Positions 50,178-58,913 of a stretch of 64,000 bases of DNA are shown in pieces; positions within the stretch are counted from its first letter, which is position 1; each line of letters opens with the position of its first letter. The notes below the pieces were generated by a model that ran no database searches, was not told where the DNA came from, and was given only the letters and a program-made list of their open reading frames with translations. The stretch is from UBA1672 sp051967755 (lineage in GTDB: Bacteria; Pseudomonadota; Alphaproteobacteria; Micavibrionales; Micavibrionaceae): NCBI GenBank assembly GCA_051967755.1, contig JBQDYD010000004.1, forward strand, positions 186,001 through 250,000, written 5' to 3'. Both the position numbers and the translations under genes were made by a program.

Positions 50178-52130
50178 CTATATCGCTTTTGTCATGAACT
50201 CGGATACGCGGCGCGCATAAGCCGTCGGGTCATCGATGGGTTCGCCCTGAATGATCTTTGCCTGATCAAGTAACAAGAATGCCGCATCTGAAATGTCGCC
50301 ATTATTGCCACAAATTTCGGCCATTCTTTTAATCAGGGCATGTTTCGGATTAATTTCAAGAACGGGCTTGTTATCGCTTTCATATTTCTGGTGCAATCTA
50401 AGTACACGCTCCATGTACATATCTACACCACCATCGGGCGCAACCAGACATACAGGCGAATCTGTTAGACGTTTTGATATGCGGACATTATGAACCTTAT
50501 CCAGCAATATATCCTGCATTTTGTTTATCAATTCGGATATAGAGCTATCGCTGCTGACGTCATCATTCTGCTGCGCTTTGTCATCAGTTGCATCGGCTTT
50601 ATTTTGATTGAACTTTTCCAGATCAACGTCGCCTTTTGTAATAGATTGGAAAGGTACGTCTTTATAATCAAGAATACTCTGTAGCCAGAAATCATCAATC
50701 GTATCTGTAAAGAACAGAACTTCGATCCCTTTTGACTTAAAGCCTTCCAGTTGCGGGCTGTTTTTAATGTTATCAAGGGATTCGCCACTTATATAGTAAA
50801 TCTTGTCTTGGCCGTCTTTCATGCGTTCTTTGTAATCCGCAAGAGAGGTCAGCTCTTTCCCGTTATCATGTGTCGAGTAAAAACGGCATACCTTGAGCAA
50901 GGCTTCTCTATGCTCTGTCGCATCATAAAGCCCTTCTTTCAATGCGGGGCCGAACTGCCCCCAAAATGTTGCGAAGGCCGGCGGGTCATTGCGTGAAAGT
51001 TTGTCGAGATCACCCAAAACGCGGCGCGCGACAGAACTGCGGATTTTATTAATCGTCGGGTTATATTGCAGGGATTCGCGGCTGATATTTAGCGGTAAAT
51101 CCTCACTATCGATAACGCCGCGCATAAAACGAAGCCACGGATACATCAGATTTTCTAAATCATCTGTAATAAAGACGCGGCGCACATATAATTTCACAAA
51201 ATTACGGCGGCTTGGGTCAAATAAATCCCATGGACGTAATGTCGGCGTATAGAGTAGGGCGGTAAACTCAATGGCGCCTTCTGCCTTCCAGTGTGATGTC
51301 ATGACAGGTTCATCAAACCCACCCGATAGGTGGCCGTAAAAATCTTCGTAATCTTGTTTCGAGATATCCTGTTTTGACTTCATCCATAATGCCGAAGCAG
51401 AGTTAATCGGCTCTGCATCTTTATCTTTTGATACTTCGGATGCCGCACCCAAATAAATAGGAACACTGATATGGTCAGAATATTCTTTTACTGTTGTTTC
51501 TATTTTTTGATCGAGTAAGAATTCAGAGGCTTCGTCCTTTACCCAAAGGGTGATCGCCGTACCGCGTTTGCCATCAAGGCGTGCCAATTCTGTGTCATTT
51601 GGCTCGCGTATGATGAACCCTGTTTTGCCATCTGATTCCCAAAGCCAAGCTTTCTCTGCGCCTGCTTTTCGGCTAACGACTTGAATCTTATCAGCCACCA
51701 TATATCCGGCGTAGAAGCCAACGCCAAATTGGCCGATAAGTTTTAATTTATCTGCGCTGTCATCAACGCCGGCCATCTTTTCCATCAAGGCCGCAGTGCC
51801 TGATTTTGCAATGGTGCCCAGGTTCTCGGCTAGCTCGTCTTTATCCATGCCGATACCATTATCGACAATGGAGATGGTTCTGTTTGTTGTATCTTTGTAA
51901 GTGCAGATACGAAAATCAGGATTGTCTTTTATCAGTTCAGGCGTTGAAATCGCTTCGTAGCGCAGGCGGTCACATGCATCCGCACTGTTGGAAATAAGCT
52001 CTCTTAAGAAAACATCATGATTAGTGTAGAGGGCGTGCGCCACAATATCTAAAAGGCGGGACACATCTGCGCTAAAGCTTTGTTGCTCTTCTTTTGCTTC
52101 TGTGATTTTTTCCTGTGCACTCATAACCAT
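50178..52130 (-). CDS. htpG: chaperone HtpG (Hsp90)
   Basis: 650 residues. ATPase motifs LRELISNSADACDRLRYEA, SIVDNGIGMDKDELAENLGTIAKSGT and QFGVGFYAGYMVADKI are followed by the middle domain and a C-terminal dimerisation domain ending ARRVSEFMTKAI. Full length. ATG with GGAG upstream. Confidence 0.97.
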   Translation of the reverse strand: MVMSAQEKITEAKEEQQSFSADVSRLLDIVAHALYTNHDVFLRELISNSADACDRLRYEAISTPELIKDNPDFRICTYKDTTNRTISIVDNGIGMDKDELAENLGTIAKSGTAALMEKMAGVDDSADKLKLIGQFGVGFYAGYMVADKIQVVSRKAGAEKAWLWESDGKTGFIIREPNDTELARLDGKRGTAITLWVKDEASEFLLDQKIETTVKEYSDHISVPIYLGAASEVSKDKDAEPINSASALWMKSKQDISKQDYEDFYGHLSGGFDEPVMTSHWKAEGAIEFTALLYTPTLRPWDLFDPSRRNFVKLYVRRVFITDDLENLMYPWLRFMRGVIDSEDLPLNISRESLQYNPTINKIRSSVARRVLGDLDKLSRNDPPAFATFWGQFGPALKEGLYDATEHREALLKVCRFYSTHDNGKELTSLADYKERMKDGQDKIYYISGESLDNIKNSPQLEGFKSKGIEVLFFTDTIDDFWLQSILDYKDVPFQSITKGDVDLEKFNQNKADATDDKAQQNDDVSSDSSISELINKMQDILLDKVHNVRISKRLTDSPVCLVAPDGGVDMYMERVLRLHQKYESDNKPVLEINPKHALIKRMAEICGNNGDISDAAFLLLDQAKIIQGEPIDDPTAYARRVSEFMTKAI

Positions 52131-52181
52131 AACTCCTTTTACCTGATAACGTAGGTTTTATGCCCGTATTTGATGGAAAAA

Positions 52182-52790
52182 TCAAGGGTACAGGCGGGTT
52201 ATATCCCAATGCTCCTGTTCGTTTTTTGTGTATAAAAAACGGTCATGAAGCCGGTCAGGATTATCCATCCAAAATTCTATTTGTGAGGGAACAAGACGGT
52301 ATCCAACCCAATTTTCAGGTCTGGGTATGTTTGTGCCTTCAGGATATTTTTCTTCTAGTGCCTGAATTTTTTTCTCCAACATAGCCCGTGATTCGAGCTG
52401 TTGAGATTGGCTGGATGCCCACGCGCCGATTTTTCTGTTGTACGGGCGGGTCATGAAATAATCATCTGCCTCCTGTTTGTCGACTACATGGATTATCCCG
52501 TTTATACGTACCTGTTTACGCAGGGTTTTCCAATGAAAGCAAAGGGATGCATGAGGGTTTTCGGCGAGCTCGTTTCCTTTTTGGCTCGTCGCATTTGTAT
52601 GGAATTTAAACCCGCTCTTGTCGGCTTGTTTGAGTAAAACCATGCGTACAGAGGGGATGCCATCTTTGGTAGATGTTGCGAGCGCCATGGCATTGGGGTC
52701 ATTTAATTCGGTCCGTGTTGCCTCTTCAAGCCATTGATTAAATTGGTTTATCGGGCAATCTAAGAGAGGGCAGTCATTTTTTTTATTCAT
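52182..52790 (-). CDS. pdxH: pyridoxamine 5'-phosphate oxidase
   Basis: 202 residues. AMALATSTKDGIPSVRMVLLKQADKSGFKFHTN, the FMN-site SQKGNELAENPHASLCFHW and C-terminal NWVGYRLVPSQIEFW / RLHDRF match PdxH. Makes pyridoxal phosphate from pyridoxine/pyridoxamine phosphate with FMN. Needed by PLP enzymes such as hemA. Confidence 0.95.
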   Translation of the reverse strand: MNKKNDCPLLDCPINQFNQWLEEATRTELNDPNAMALATSTKDGIPSVRMVLLKQADKSGFKFHTNATSQKGNELAENPHASLCFHWKTLRKQVRINGIIHVVDKQEADDYFMTRPYNRKIGAWASSQSQQLESRAMLEKKIQALEEKYPEGTNIPRPENWVGYRLVPSQIEFWMDNPDRLHDRFLYTKNEQEHWDITRLYP

Positions 52791-52904
52791 TTTTCGAATG
52801 CTTTTGTTGTTCTATTTCGTATATGTTCTAGGAATCCTATTTATAAGAGGATATACTGCGTAACTCAATTGACTTAAGTTAATCCAACAGAAAAGGTAAG
52901 TCGG

Positions 52905-53384
52905 ATGAAAAAAATTATAATGATGATGACGGTTGTTTCCATGTTTGGGCTGTCAGGGTGTCAAACTCTACAGAACAGTGGAACAAAAGAAATGGTAGGA
53001 ACCGGTGCCGGTGCCGTCGTCGGTGGTTTGCTTGGTTCTAAAGTTGGTGGTGGTTCCGGCCAGCTATGGGCAACAGGTGCGGGCGCACTATTAGGTGCAT
53101 ATCTTGGTAACGAGGTGGGTAAATCACTGGATCGTGCTGACAAGCAATATATGAATAACGCCGTGTACGAGGCACAAAGTGCCCCAGTAGGTGAGCCTAT
53201 TTCATGGAATAATCCAGAGAGTGGTAACTCCGGTAGTGTTGTTGCAACAAAAGACGGTTACAGCGCAAGCGGTAGTTATTGTCGTGAGTTCCAACAAACT
53301 GTTTATATCGGCGGTAAGGAAGAGTCTGCCTATGGAACGGCTTGTAAACAACCTGATGGTAGCTGGCAAATTGTAGGAAGCTAA
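52905..53384 (+). CDS. 17 kDa surface-antigen-like lipoprotein with glycine zipper
   Basis: 159 residues. Signal peptide with lipobox LSGC (Cys19). A glycine-zipper domain GTGAGAVVGGLLGSKVGGG ... LGAYLGNEVGKSLDRAD (residues about 33-85) is followed by a C-terminal domain YCREFQQTVYIGGKEESAYGTACKQPDGSW. This is the Rickettsia 17 kDa antigen / RT0821-Lpp0805 family. Outer-membrane lipoprotein, probably abundant. Has its own terminator. Confidence 0.85.
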   Translation: MKKIIMMMTVVSMFGLSGCQTLQNSGTKEMVGTGAGAVVGGLLGSKVGGGSGQLWATGAGALLGAYLGNEVGKSLDRADKQYMNNAVYEAQSAPVGEPISWNNPESGNSGSVVATKDGYSASGSYCREFQQTVYIGGKEESAYGTACKQPDGSWQIVGS

Positions 53385-53415
53385 GGCTTCGTATGTTATT
53401 GAAAATTATTTTAAG

Positions 53416-53446
53416 AAAGCCGTTCTTATTTGATCGGCTTTTTTTA
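53416..53446 (+). terminator. terminator after the 17 kDa-like lipoprotein gene
   Basis: AAAGCCG and CGGCTTT form a 7-bp stem around a 12-base loop, followed by TTTTATTTT. Confidence 0.75.
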
Positions 53447-54955
53447 TTTTGTCTTAATTGCGTTAGGGCTGATGAAGTCAGAGATATTCATGCCTTTTTG
53501 GTCAGGCTTCGTATTGTTCGGATTTTGTGTGTCTGTTAATGCGTTTTGGAGGGTTTCTGATTCTTTGAGTTGTTTCGCCAGCATCATCCCGCAGAAAATA
53601 GAGGAAAATTCATCGTCCTGTGACGTTATGTCTTGAATTTGTTCCCATGTAACCCGCCCGTGATCGCGATGTTTATAGAATATTTGCCGCGATAGGTATG
53701 ACAGTGTTTCCCATGGCACATTATTGACTTCTTTTTCGAAAATCTCGGCGGCATCATTAAGAAGGTTATCAAATAAATTCATGCTGCCGCAATTCTTTAC
53801 CAGGTCCGCAACCGGTACCAATGCCGGTACACACCAGCCCATGACTTTCCCTTCGAGGAGTTGGTCATTTTGCTTGTTAATAATTTCTACAATAAGTGTG
53901 AAGTCGTCTCTGCAAGTTAAGCGCCGCAATAGATTCGAGAGGAGTTCTTTGCACATTTTATTATGCAAGCGCTCATTCACTTCTGCATCTGTGAACGGAT
54001 TATAAGCCTGAAGGTTTGTTACGATTCGGGGTTTGATTTCGACGGTGTCAGAAATAATATCCGCGATAGATTGGGCATATGTGTTTTCGCCTGTATATAT
54101 TGCCGCCCCCAATATTGTTTCTTTATCATGTCCGGTCCATGCCATTTGCTGTGCGGGAAAGCTAAAGCTATGCCATTGTTCTATTGAGGTTGGGTCATAT
54201 GTTCCGCCGATGTCTTGTGTTATTTTTACGGCCGTTTGTACCAGGTTCTTTTTGTTTTTCTTGTATTGGTTAATATTATCACGAAATACATATTCTAATG
54301 TATCTACGCACATCGGAAAGGGAAATTCTTCGGCGCGAAAGCCCGTTTGCGTGCCCAACGTATCCATTGCCCTTATCTTTGCAAGATCTTCGAACGCTTC
54401 CTCTTGTCCTTGCATGGTTTGAATGCATGCTGAAAAAATATCCCCTAAAAGGTTGCGGTGGTGGTGCTGTTGCGGTGTCAGGTTCGGGATCAGGATATTA
54501 TGTTCGTCTAAGAAAGTGCTTGGCTTTTCTTTTGTTTTCTCACGCCTGTATGTTTCATATTCATTATAAAGTGATATGGCGTGCCATGCGATATGGAGAA
54601 CATGGGTTTTAAGTGTGTCTGTATTGAAAAAACGTTCATAGTTTATAAAACTAACGGCCAGATAGGCGCTGCTTTGAAAAAAGCCTAGGAAGCCGGGGCT
54701 GTTGTATCGGGCAATAGAAACAAAGCGGGTGCGGTTTTTCTCCATCACCTTGCGCGTTTCTTCTTCATTGGGATAGCTCAGCAGGTTTTGACCGGCCGGG
54801 TGCTCCATAATCTCTAATTTATCTTTGGAGAATGCCTCTTCTCGTTTATTTTCACCGTGGATTGTGAAATGCAAGTGCAAATCAGGATAACAGCTTTGGA
54901 TCTGTCTCCTCACAACATTACATATATGTTTTGCGCTTTTATAATCTACAGACAT
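53444..54955 (-). CDS. large cytoplasmic protein, unrecognised family
   Basis: 503 residues from ATG 54955, chosen because AAGGA lies five bases upstream; the frame runs back to 55114, which would cross the fabI promoter region. No signal peptide and no membrane helices. Mainly helical; His-rich spots (LTPQQHHHRNL, HLHFTIHGE, HVLHIAWHAISLYNEYE). The HVLHIAWHAISLYNEYE helix, with His and Glu, could bind a metal. I do not recognise it. Confidence 0.6.
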   Translation of the reverse strand: MSVDYKSAKHICNVVRRQIQSCYPDLHLHFTIHGENKREEAFSKDKLEIMEHPAGQNLLSYPNEEETRKVMEKNRTRFVSIARYNSPGFLGFFQSSAYLAVSFINYERFFNTDTLKTHVLHIAWHAISLYNEYETYRREKTKEKPSTFLDEHNILIPNLTPQQHHHRNLLGDIFSACIQTMQGQEEAFEDLAKIRAMDTLGTQTGFRAEEFPFPMCVDTLEYVFRDNINQYKKNKKNLVQTAVKITQDIGGTYDPTSIEQWHSFSFPAQQMAWTGHDKETILGAAIYTGENTYAQSIADIISDTVEIKPRIVTNLQAYNPFTDAEVNERLHNKMCKELLSNLLRRLTCRDDFTLIVEIINKQNDQLLEGKVMGWCVPALVPVADLVKNCGSMNLFDNLLNDAAEIFEKEVNNVPWETLSYLSRQIFYKHRDHGRVTWEQIQDITSQDDEFSSIFCGMMLAKQLKESETLQNALTDTQNPNNTKPDQKGMNISDFISPNAIKTK

Positions 54956-55145
54956 GAATCCTTCATAGACTGCTTTTAAGTTTTCAATATAACAGAGTGT
55001 ACTATAACAGAAATTTAAAGCCGCCATAAGTATAGCGTTCGGGTTTTTACAGTTATTTTTTTGCTGATGTCTATGCTTTATCTGGACGGAGCCGCCGAAA
55101 TGTGTAGGATACATGCATCCAAAAACTTATGTGACGTATAAAATA

Positions 55146-55997
55146 ATGATGACAAGTGACTTTTTAAAAGGAAAACGCGGCCTGGTAATGGGCGTTGCGA
55201 ATGATAGATCTATAGCTTGGGGAATAGCTGAAGCTGCTGCACAAAATGGTGCTGAGCTTGCATTTACCTATCAGGGGGATGCGCTTCTTAAGCGTGTAAA
55301 GCCTCTAGCTGAAAAGGTTGGGGCGAGTATTTTGTTGCCCTGTGATGTGACAAATGAAGAAAGCATTGATGAAGCCTTTAAGGAGATAGAGAAGGAGTGG
55401 GGGCAGATCGATTTTATTGTTCACGCGATTGCATTCTCTGACAAGAATGAGCTGGATGGTTTGTATCTGAATACGACACGCGACAATTTCTTAAGAACGA
55501 TGGATATCTCTGTTTATTCATTTACCGCGGTTGCACAACGTGCCGTGCCATTGATGAAGGAAGGCGGGTCACTTCTGACGTTAACATATTATGGTGCAGA
55601 GCAGGTTATGCCGCATTATAACGTTATGGGCGTTGCGAAAGCCGCTCTTGAGGCTTCTGTGAAATATCTTGCTGCTGATTTGGGTAAGGATAACATCCGC
55701 GTAAATGCTATTTCCGCAGGCCCGATCAAGACTTTGGCCGCCAGTGGTATCGGTGATTTCCGCTTTATTCTGAAATGGAATGAATTGAATGCACCGTTAA
55801 AACGCAATGTCACAATTGAAGATGTCGGTCGCTCCGGCTTGTTCTTGCTTTCTGATTTAGGTAGCGGCGTAACCGGTGAAACCCTTCATGTGGATAGCGG
55901 GTATCATACTGTTGGCATGCTTAGCGTCGATAGTGTCGCTGAAACTGCAGAATTGCTTGCGAGTATGAAGCCGAAGGGAAAAGGTGAGGCGGCATAA
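55146..55997 (+). CDS. fabI: enoyl-[acyl-carrier-protein] reductase (NADH)
   Basis: 283 residues from ATG 55146 (55149 also possible; the frame opens at 55113). FLKGKRGLVMGVANDRSIAWGIA at the start, catalytic Tyr-x6-Lys in PHYNVMGVAKAALEASVKYLA, and SAGPIKTLAASGI. Final reduction of each fatty-acid elongation cycle; target of triclosan-type inhibitors. Start choice follows the family N-terminus. Confidence 0.94.
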   Translation: MMTSDFLKGKRGLVMGVANDRSIAWGIAEAAAQNGAELAFTYQGDALLKRVKPLAEKVGASILLPCDVTNEESIDEAFKEIEKEWGQIDFIVHAIAFSDKNELDGLYLNTTRDNFLRTMDISVYSFTAVAQRAVPLMKEGGSLLTLTYYGAEQVMPHYNVMGVAKAALEASVKYLAADLGKDNIRVNAISAGPIKTLAASGIGDFRFILKWNELNAPLKRNVTIEDVGRSGLFLLSDLGSGVTGETLHVDSGYHTVGMLSVDSVAETAELLASMKPKGKGEAA

Positions 55998-55999
55998 AT

Positions 56000-56473
56000 A
56001 TGTCTGTTGTCCGTTTCACTTTATGCGTCTTTGCATGTTTTGTTTTTATGAGTTCTTCAGTTTCGGTAGCTCAAGAAGATAGTGATAGCGGGCCGCTTAC
56101 GGATGAATTTGTCGCGCAAGTTTTAAAGCAAACCAGACCCCGCGTTAAAGACCTTAAAATTTCTGATACAGAGTTCGTCGGCTTAGAAACAGCAGAAGAG
56201 CTGGCTGATCCGCTTCTGACGATAAAACAGGCGCGCGTCGTTTTAGGGCGCGGCATCATATCGGGCATGGCGGAATGGTGTAAGCTGGATTGGCAGAGTA
56301 AAAGCTTCATTCCCTTTATGAAACATCAAAGAACGCTTGGTTATTCTTCAAAACAGGTCGCTTATGTCGGAATGTTGCATGGATATGGTATGAGTATCAG
56401 TACCAAAGCAACAGAAAATAAAGAGTGTGATACAGATAATCGCAAGCGCGTCTTATCTTATTTCGGTGAATAA
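56000..56473 (+). CDS. secreted protein, unknown function
   Basis: 157 residues with a signal peptide (VVRFTLCVFACFVFMSSSVSVA). Mature part acidic at the start, then helical (GRGIISGMAEWCKLDWQSKSFIPFMKHQRTLGYSSKQVAYVGMLHGYGM), with two Cys. Immediately after fabI (two-base gap), so co-transcribed. Confidence 0.6.
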   Translation: MSVVRFTLCVFACFVFMSSSVSVAQEDSDSGPLTDEFVAQVLKQTRPRVKDLKISDTEFVGLETAEELADPLLTIKQARVVLGRGIISGMAEWCKLDWQSKSFIPFMKHQRTLGYSSKQVAYVGMLHGYGMSISTKATENKECDTDNRKRVLSYFGE

Positions 56474-56524
56474 GCGTAAAATGAACTCTCTTTGCCTCTT
56501 CACATGGTCTTAAGGCAATAGGTA

Positions 56525-56935
56525 ATGAATAAAGCGTCATTAAATACAGGAATATTGGCATTCACGACGATTATGGGCGCTTTTTTTGTTGTGCTCGGCG
56601 CTGTGGTGTTTATCTGTTTTTCTTATATGTTCTATTTGGTGGCTTATCATCCTGAAAGCTTTGAGTTGTTGCAGATTTTATCATCAAAAATGATGACAGG
56701 TGAAAATGCCTTGAATATCAGCATGACATACCCTAATGCCCCAGAGGGTAGTTATGAAATGGCTATTGCGTGGTCGGACTCTTTGAGGCTGGTTATTATT
56801 TCATTTTTGCTGATAATATTGACGTTTGTTGTGATCTCTGTATGTACGTCTTTTATATCTATAGGGTCAGATTTATTAAAATTGAGTATGCGAAATAACC
56901 ACAAGAAGAGTAGCGAGAATGACGATTTGGTTTAA
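56525..56935 (+). CDS. two-helix membrane protein, unknown function
   Basis: 136 residues with helices at about 13-35 and 88-110 and a 50-residue loop between them. No recognised domain. Its end overlaps the thioesterase start by 17 bases. Confidence 0.55.
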   Translation: MNKASLNTGILAFTTIMGAFFVVLGAVVFICFSYMFYLVAYHPESFELLQILSSKMMTGENALNISMTYPNAPEGSYEMAIAWSDSLRLVIISFLLIILTFVVISVCTSFISIGSDLLKLSMRNNHKKSSENDDLV

Positions 56936-57386
56936 GGATTATACAACGGACTATTTAGAAGGGCTTCGTAACGCGAATATGGGGGAGCATATTGGCTTTG
57001 ATTTTCTGGAAGTCGGCCCTGACTTTGTAAAAGGGCGTATTCCGGTTGACCATAGAACAACGCAGCCATTTGGCATTCTTCATGGTGGGGCAAGTTGTGT
57101 CCTCTCTGAAACATTGGGCAGTGTTGCGGCATGGATGACGATAAACCCTGAGACACATCGCGCCGTTGGGTTAGAGATTAATTGCAATCATATACGAGCT
57201 GTGACAGAAGGGTATGTGATTGGTACATGTACGCCATTTCACGTCGGGCGTCGTACACAGGTATGGCAAACAGATATGATTGAAGAGGCGACGGGTAAGA
57301 GAACAGCAATTAGTAGGATGACAGTCGCTGTAATTGAGCACGGTACATTAAGCGCACAAAAAGATAAGATTAAGGTGGAAAAGTAA
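56919..57386 (+). CDS. hotdog-fold thioesterase (PaaI/MenI-like)
   Basis: 155 residues. GRIPVDHRTTQPFGILHGGASCVLSETLGSVAA (HGGAS, catalytic Glu region) and the LEINCNHIRAVTEG strand fit the PaaI/DHNA-CoA thioesterase group. Likely hydrolyses an acyl-CoA; substrate unknown. Its stop overlaps the aroC start by one base. Confidence 0.85.
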   Translation: MTIWFKDYTTDYLEGLRNANMGEHIGFDFLEVGPDFVKGRIPVDHRTTQPFGILHGGASCVLSETLGSVAAWMTINPETHRAVGLEINCNHIRAVTEGYVIGTCTPFHVGRRTQVWQTDMIEEATGKRTAISRMTVAVIEHGTLSAQKDKIKVEK

Positions 57387-58471
57387 TGTCAGGCAATCGT
57401 TTCGGGACAATGTTTCAATATGCTACTTTCGGGGAGAGCCACGGGCCGGCTATTGGCGCTTTGGTTGATGGTGTGCCGCCGCGCATTCCATTGGATGAAG
57501 CATATATCCAACAATTTTTAGATCAGCGAAAACCCGGGCAGAGCCGTCATACTACGCAGCGAAAAGAGCCTGATGAGGTTCAAATTCTCTCAGGTGTGTT
57601 TGAGGGGATGACGACAGGTACACCGATCGGTCTGTTAATTCATAATACAGACCAGAAGTCCAAGGATTATGGCGATATAAAAGACAAGTTCCGTCCGGGG
57701 CATGCGGATTATACCTATCATGAAAAATACGGTATTCGTGATTATCGCGGCGGCGGACGATCTTCGGCGCGTGAAACGGCGATGCGTGTGGCTGCAGGCG
57801 CGGTTGCACGAAAGGTTTTGGAGCATCAAATTGGCGAGCAGGTGAAGATACGCGCTGCCGTGGTGCAGGTTGGTACGGAAACATTAAACCGTGATAATTG
57901 GGATTGGGATCAGGTCAGTAAGAATCCTTTCTTCTCACCTGACGCGCAGGCTGCAGAAAGCTGGGCAACTTATCTGGATGGAGTTCGAAAAAGCGGGTCT
58001 AGTGCAGGTGCATTAATAGAAGTGCATGCGAGCGGTATTCCTGCCGGCCTTGGCGCGCCTGTTTATGATAAGCTGGACGCGGATCTTGCAAAAGCAATGA
58101 TGAGCATTAACGCCGTGAAAGCCATTGAGATAGGAAGTGGTTTTGAAACAGTCGCTTATGGCGGTGAAGATAACGCGGATGAAATCCGTATAGGTGAGGA
58201 TGGAAAAGCCGCGTTTCAAAGCAACCATGCAGGCGGTATTTTGGGGGGGATTTCCTCCGGTCAAGATATTGTCGTCCGCGTAGGGTTTAAACCCACCAGC
58301 TCTATTTTAACTTCGCGCAAGACGATCGACAAAGATGGCAACGAAACTGATATCATCACCAAAGGGCGCCATGACCCATGTGTGGGAATACGCGGCGTGC
58401 CTGTTGTAGAGGCGATGATGGCATGCGTTCTGGCGGATCATTGGCTACGCCATAAGGCTCAATGTTTGTAA
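57386..58471 (+). CDS. aroC: chorismate synthase
   Basis: 361 residues. FATFGESHGPAIG-type start (TFGESHGPAIGALVDG), RPGHADYTYHEKYG and GGGRSSARETAMRVAAGAVA. Makes chorismate with reduced FMN, the branch point to aromatic amino acids and folate. Full length, coupled to the thioesterase by one base. Confidence 0.96.
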   Translation: MSGNRFGTMFQYATFGESHGPAIGALVDGVPPRIPLDEAYIQQFLDQRKPGQSRHTTQRKEPDEVQILSGVFEGMTTGTPIGLLIHNTDQKSKDYGDIKDKFRPGHADYTYHEKYGIRDYRGGGRSSARETAMRVAAGAVARKVLEHQIGEQVKIRAAVVQVGTETLNRDNWDWDQVSKNPFFSPDAQAAESWATYLDGVRKSGSSAGALIEVHASGIPAGLGAPVYDKLDADLAKAMMSINAVKAIEIGSGFETVAYGGEDNADEIRIGEDGKAAFQSNHAGGILGGISSGQDIVVRVGFKPTSSILTSRKTIDKDGNETDIITKGRHDPCVGIRGVPVVEAMMACVLADHWLRHKAQCL

Positions 58472-58511
58472 GCATTTAAAAATAACACTTTTATTTCGTT
58501 TTTGTTATAAT

Positions 58512-58850
58512 ATGCCTATGCAAGTGGGAATTAACAAAGCATTGGTAAAACAGCGACAGCGTGAGTACATGATTACGCTTTCTGTCGGTTTTTTTGCTGC
58601 TTTTGGTGTTGGGACCTTCTTATCGCTTATTCTTATTTCCTGCTATATTATGATGTTTCCTGAAGATGTTTTTAGAAAAAACACGATGTTAGGGATGCCT
58701 GTTGCAGATGGAACATCACTTTATAAGGCAATGCAAGACATCGAGATAGAGAAGCTTAAGACGATCGAAGAGATTGCGCTGCAAGAGAGGCTTGATGACT
58801 TTCATAAAGAACAGCATTTCAGATTAAGAAGAACGAAGTCCAGCTTCTAA
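58512..58850 (+). CDS. single-pass membrane protein, unknown function
   Basis: 112 residues with one helix (MITLSVGFFAAFGVGTFLSLILISCYIMMF, about 20-48) and a C-terminal coiled-coil-like segment (IEIEKLKTIEEIALQERLDDFHKEQ). Start at residue 1 or Met3. Between aroC and sppA. Confidence 0.55.
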   Translation: MPMQVGINKALVKQRQREYMITLSVGFFAAFGVGTFLSLILISCYIMMFPEDVFRKNTMLGMPVADGTSLYKAMQDIEIEKLKTIEEIALQERLDDFHKEQHFRLRRTKSSF

Positions 58851-58913
58851 AAGGGGTTTTTGTAGGCCGCCTAATGTGATAATCATCCATATAAACAATT
58901 TCATGAGTTTGAT

